Assembly: GCA_900553345.1 (NCBI GenBank) | Contig: USDE01000079.1 | Coordinates: 1-6,605 of the forward strand | DNA from: an uncultured Collinsella sp. | GTDB lineage: Bacteria; Actinomycetota; Coriobacteriia; Coriobacteriales; Coriobacteriaceae | Direction of reading: 5' to 3' | Length of the DNA stretch: 6,605 bases | Part shown: positions 3,555-6,605 of the stretch, piece by piece | Numbering within the stretch: the stretch's first letter is position 1 | Layout of the letters: every line of letters begins with the position of its first letter | Program-made: the position numbers and the translations under genes | Notes under the pieces: generated by a model | Told to the model about the DNA's origin: nothing | Seen by the model: the letters and a program-made list of their open reading frames with translations, nothing else | Databases searched by the model: none

Positions 3555-5171
3555 ATGACCGCAAAAAAGAAGTTCAATTTCAAAGCGCCGTTGGAGGTGT
3601 TCGCGAAGTCGATCGTTCAGCCGATGATGTATCTCTCGGTTGCCGGCATCCTGCTCATCGTGGGCATCATTCTGACCAACAAGACCATCTGCGCCATGAT
3701 CCCCGTGCTGGGCTTCGGTCCGTTCCAGCTTGTGGGCGCCGTTGTCTATCAGTCGCTGATGTTTATCATCAACAACCTCTCGATTCTGTTCTGCGTGGGC
3801 ATCGCCGGCGCCATGGCAAAGAAGAACAAGGGCCATGCTTCGCTGATCGCCCTGATGTCGTTCTTCCTGTTCCTGCAGGCTAACAACATCGTGCTCAACG
3901 CCACCGGCTCTCTTGCCGATGCGAGCGGCATGCTCGGCCTTACCGGAACCGGCCAGGCCACCGTTATGGGCATCCAGGTACTCGATACCGGCGTATTTGG
4001 CGGCATCATCCTCGGTTGCATCACCGGTGCTGTGTTCAACAAGTACTCGAACAAACAGTTCCCCATTGCCCTTTCGATGTTCTCGGGCGTTCGCTTTCCG
4101 TTCCTGATCATGATCATCATTTCCTGGATCATGGGCGCTGGCTTCTGCATCGTTTGGCCTCCGGTTCAGGGTGCCATCTCCTCCGTTGCCGGCATCATTA
4201 AGGAGTCGGGCAACATCGGTCTGTTTATCTACGGCATGCTCAACAAGCTGCTTGTTCCCACCGGTCTGCACCACCTCATCTACACCCCGTTCCAGTTCTC
4301 CGATGTGGGTGGCACCCTGACGCTGGGTGATCAGGTTATCGCCGGCGCCTATCCCATCCGTGTTGCCGAGATGGCAATGACGGGCCAGCCCTTCTCCGAT
4401 AGCACCTACTTCAACAGCTACACCTTCAACAACCTGTGGCCCTACATCGGTATCGGTCTCGCCTTTATCGTCACCGCTTACAAGGGGAACAAGGATAAGA
4501 CCAAGGCCGTTATCATCCCGCTGATCATCACCGCCGTGCTCTCCTGTGTCACCGAGCCCATGGACTTCCTCTTTGTCTTTGCCGCTCCCGTGCTCTTTGT
4601 CGTTCACTCGGTTCTTTCCGGCATCTTCCTGGTCCTGCTCAAGGTCCTCTCCGTGCCCGCTTCGACTGCAGGCGGCATCATCAACATCGTGGTTTCCAAC
4701 CTGGTCCTCGGTGTCGACAAGACCAACTGGCCGGTTATGCTGGTGCTTGGAGTCGTCAACGCCGCTCTGTACTTCTTCCTCTTCACCTTCCTCATCAAGA
4801 AGCTCAACCTCCACACGCCTGGTCGCGAGGAGGAGTCCGAGCTCGCCGAGTCCGTTGCCGAGGGCGAGGCCGCCGCGTCTGTCGCGGTGAAGCAGGGCGC
4901 TGTTGCCGCGGCTCCCGCAGAGGGCGTCGATGCGGGCATTGCCGACCTGGTTGCAGGTCTTGGTGGCAAGGACAACATCGAGGAGCTCGAGAACTGCTTT
5001 ACGCGTCTCCGCGTGAACGTTAAGAACCCGGACCTCATCAATGAGGACCTCATCAACCACGTGCCCAACAGCGGCATCAACCGCAACGGCAATAATATCC
5101 AGATCATCTTTGGCATGAAGGTCGCCGAGATGCGCGACAAGGTCGAAAACGCAATTGAGAAGGAGCAGTAA
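3555..5171 (+). CDS. glvC: PTS alpha-glucoside permease EIICB (GlvC/MalP-like)
   Basis: A 538-residue membrane transporter that imports an alpha-glucoside and phosphorylates it at the 6-position. The EIIC domain (about 1-420) contains some ten hydrophobic segments and the family motifs PTGLHHLIYTPF (235-246) and TEPMDF (333-338, usually TEP[IM][ED]F). A charged, alanine- and glutamate-rich linker (about 424-462) leads to the EIIB domain, where GGKDNIEELENCFTRLRV (470-487) carries the phosphorylated Cys481; RNGNNIQIIFG (510-520) is the other EIIB signature. There is no fused EIIA, which the first gene of the operon supplies. Start ATG 3555 follows GGAAGGGGAG (3538-3547) by seven bases; an in-frame TTG at 3528 lies before that ribosome site and is rejected. 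Substrate class follows from the GH4 neighbour; the exact sugar (maltose, trehalulose or others) is not readable from sequence, and the symbol is a family-level label. Confidence 0.92.
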   Translation: MTAKKKFNFKAPLEVFAKSIVQPMMYLSVAGILLIVGIILTNKTICAMIPVLGFGPFQLVGAVVYQSLMFIINNLSILFCVGIAGAMAKKNKGHASLIALMSFFLFLQANNIVLNATGSLADASGMLGLTGTGQATVMGIQVLDTGVFGGIILGCITGAVFNKYSNKQFPIALSMFSGVRFPFLIMIIISWIMGAGFCIVWPPVQGAISSVAGIIKESGNIGLFIYGMLNKLLVPTGLHHLIYTPFQFSDVGGTLTLGDQVIAGAYPIRVAEMAMTGQPFSDSTYFNSYTFNNLWPYIGIGLAFIVTAYKGNKDKTKAVIIPLIITAVLSCVTEPMDFLFVFAAPVLFVVHSVLSGIFLVLLKVLSVPASTAGGIINIVVSNLVLGVDKTNWPVMLVLGVVNAALYFFLFTFLIKKLNLHTPGREEESELAESVAEGEAAASVAVKQGAVAAAPAEGVDAGIADLVAGLGGKDNIEELENCFTRLRVNVKNPDLINEDLINHVPNSGINRNGNNIQIIFGMKVAEMRDKVENAIEKEQ

Positions 5172-5174
5172 ACA

Positions 5175-6557
5175 ATGATCATTACTCTGTGTGGTGGCGG
5201 ATCCACCTTTACCCCCGGCATCGTCAAGTCCATCGCCCTGCGCAAGGACGAGCTCGACGTTGACGAGATTCGTCTGTACGACATCAACGAGGAGCGCCAG
5301 CGCAAGATCGGCGTGCTCGTGGACTGGATTTTGCACGAGGACCTCGGCCTGGACATCAAGCTCACGGTGACCACCGACAAAAAGACGGCTTTTACCGACG
5401 CGAGCTTCGTGTTTGCCCAGATGCGCGTGGGCGGCTACGCCATGCGCGAGCAGGACGAGAAGATTCCGCTGCGTCACGGCTGCGTGGGTCAGGAGACTTG
5501 CGGTTGCGGCGGCCTTGCCTACGGCATGCGCACCATCTTCCCCATGGTCGAGCTGATCGATGACGTTGAGAAGTACGCCAAGAAGGACTACTGGATTCTC
5601 AACTACTCCAACCCTGCCGCCATCGTCTCCGAGGGCTGCCGCGTGCTGCGTCCCAACGCTCGCATCATCAACATCTGCGACATGCCGATCGCGATCATCG
5701 ACGTGGTTTGCGCCGCGCTCGATATCGACAAGAAGGATGTCGAGTACGATTACTTTGGCCTCAACCACTTTGGTTGGTTCACCTCGATCCGCCACAAGGG
5801 CGAGGAGGTGCTCCCGCAGCTGCGCGAGTACATCAAGGAGCATGAGATTCTGCTGCCCGACTCTTACCTCAAGGGCATGGGCTCGCTCATGGCAAAGAAG
5901 CCCGAGGAGGCCGTCGACGAGCACCCCGAGCAGAACCGCCACACCAAGGGCAGCTGGTACTACGTCTGGAAGGGCGAGTACGAGATCATGGAGTGCTTCC
6001 CGGAGTACCTGCCCAACACGTATCTGAACTACTACCTGCAGCAGAAGGAGTTCGTCGAGCACTCCAACCCCGAGCGCACCCGTGCTAACGAGGTTGAGGA
6101 GACGCGTGAGAAGAACCTCTTTGATGGTATCGACCATTACGAGAAGACGGGCGAGATCGACGAGAGCACGTTCTATGCGGGCAGCCACGGCGACTGGATT
6201 GCCGATCTGGCTATCGCTCTGAAGAACGACACCAAGCAGCGCTTCCTGGTCATTTGCGAGAACAAGGGCGCCATCCCCAACATGCCCTACGACGCTATGG
6301 TCGAGCTGCCTGCCTACATTGGCAAGAACGGCCCCGAGGTCATCAGCCGCGACAACATTCCGCTGTTCCAGCAGGGCCTCATGATGCAGCAGCTGAACTC
6401 CGAGAAGCTCATTGTCGAGGCTACGATCGAGGGTTCGTACGAGAAGGCGCTCAAGGCCTTTACGCTCAACAAGACCGTGCCGTCGATGAAGGTCGCCAAG
6501 GAGGTTCTCGACGACATGATCGAGGCCAACAAGGGTTACTGGCCCGAGCTTAAGTAA
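5175..6557 (+). CDS. glvA: 6-phospho-alpha-glucosidase, glycoside hydrolase family 4
   Basis: A 460-residue cytosolic enzyme that hydrolyses alpha-glucoside 6-phosphates (such as maltose 6-phosphate) to glucose and glucose 6-phosphate, using NAD and a divalent metal with a redox-assisted mechanism. The N-terminal Rossmann start is ITLCGGGSTFTPG (3-15). Further GH4 landmarks are VGQETCG (104-110) with Glu107, NYSNPAAIV (143-151), NICDMP (166-171) with metal-ligand Cys168, and GLNHFGW (195-201) with His198. The CDMP form marks alpha-specific phosphoglucosidases; beta-type GH4 enzymes have other residues there. ANEV (304-307) is also conserved. The length slightly exceeds the roughly 440 residues of B. 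subtilis GlvA, with extra residues around 206-280. The start lies three bases after the permease stop, and its ribosome site AAGGAG (5160-5165) is inside the permease gene, implying tight coupling. Only 48 bases follow the stop in the window, with no terminator visible. Confidence 0.95.
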   Translation: MIITLCGGGSTFTPGIVKSIALRKDELDVDEIRLYDINEERQRKIGVLVDWILHEDLGLDIKLTVTTDKKTAFTDASFVFAQMRVGGYAMREQDEKIPLRHGCVGQETCGCGGLAYGMRTIFPMVELIDDVEKYAKKDYWILNYSNPAAIVSEGCRVLRPNARIINICDMPIAIIDVVCAALDIDKKDVEYDYFGLNHFGWFTSIRHKGEEVLPQLREYIKEHEILLPDSYLKGMGSLMAKKPEEAVDEHPEQNRHTKGSWYYVWKGEYEIMECFPEYLPNTYLNYYLQQKEFVEHSNPERTRANEVEETREKNLFDGIDHYEKTGEIDESTFYAGSHGDWIADLAIALKNDTKQRFLVICENKGAIPNMPYDAMVELPAYIGKNGPEVISRDNIPLFQQGLMMQQLNSEKLIVEATIEGSYEKALKAFTLNKTVPSMKVAKEVLDDMIEANKGYWPELK

Positions 6558-6605
6558 AAGCAACAGGGTCGCTGGCCGCATGCCTGAAGCAATGCCCCGC
6601 CCACG

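Noticed and set aside
3495..6581. A 1028-codon open frame on the minus strand across the permease and GH4 genes
   Set aside because: It is an antisense shadow: both + strand genes match well-known families over full length, and their strong G/C-ending codon bias removes stops on the opposite strand. The conceptual product is a featureless Val/Leu/Asp/His-rich chain.

Overview
The window looks like chromosomal DNA of a fairly GC-rich Gram-positive bacterium. My best guess is a gut Coriobacteriia member (Collinsella or a close relative). The reasons are family-level and from memory: G/C-ending codon use, an RGG-rich helicase-type tail, a flavodoxin-ferredoxin fusion protein, a PTS alpha-glucoside operon with a PRD antiterminator, and intergenic repeats built on GTCCCC and GGTGCA words. 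No database was consulted, so the genus is a hypothesis. All supported genes are on the + strand.

Layout. (1) Positions 2-337 are the 3' end of a gene whose product has an Arg/Gly/Asp-rich tail, most likely a DEAD-box RNA helicase, closed by a strong intrinsic terminator (370-408). (2) Positions 409-964 hold no convincing gene. They contain small hairpins, a pair of inverted repeats about 210 bp apart, a palindrome running into a nine-C tract, and a possible promoter for the next gene. (3) Positions 965-1726 encode a flavodoxin-like/2x[4Fe-4S] ferredoxin protein of the EFR1 type. (4) Positions 1727-2069 are a second non-coding stretch. First come two REP-like palindromic units in opposite orientation, then degenerate GTCCC repeats. 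These are followed by helically phased direct repeats, a small palindrome and a candidate -10. Last is a leader that can fold into a RAT-like hairpin overlapping a long terminator-like hairpin. (5) Positions 2070-6557 are a four-gene alpha-glucoside PTS operon: free-standing EIIA(Glc)-type protein, BglG/LicT-type antiterminator, EIICB permease, and GH4 6-phospho-alpha-glucosidase.

How the operon should work. EIIA receives phosphate from HPr on a histidine and passes it to Cys481 in the EIIB domain of the permease. The permease imports an alpha-glucoside (maltose or a similar disaccharide) as its 6-phosphate, and the GH4 enzyme splits that into glucose and glucose-6-phosphate. The antiterminator carries all four regulatory histidines of the PRD family, so it can sense PTS phosphorylation. 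The overlapping hairpins just before the EIIA gene are its most likely RNA target, although the RAT match is not canonical.

I see no mobile-element gene, tRNA, rRNA, CRISPR array or defence system. The most interesting material is the non-coding structure: the leader upstream of the PTS operon and the repeat families on either side of the ferredoxin gene.
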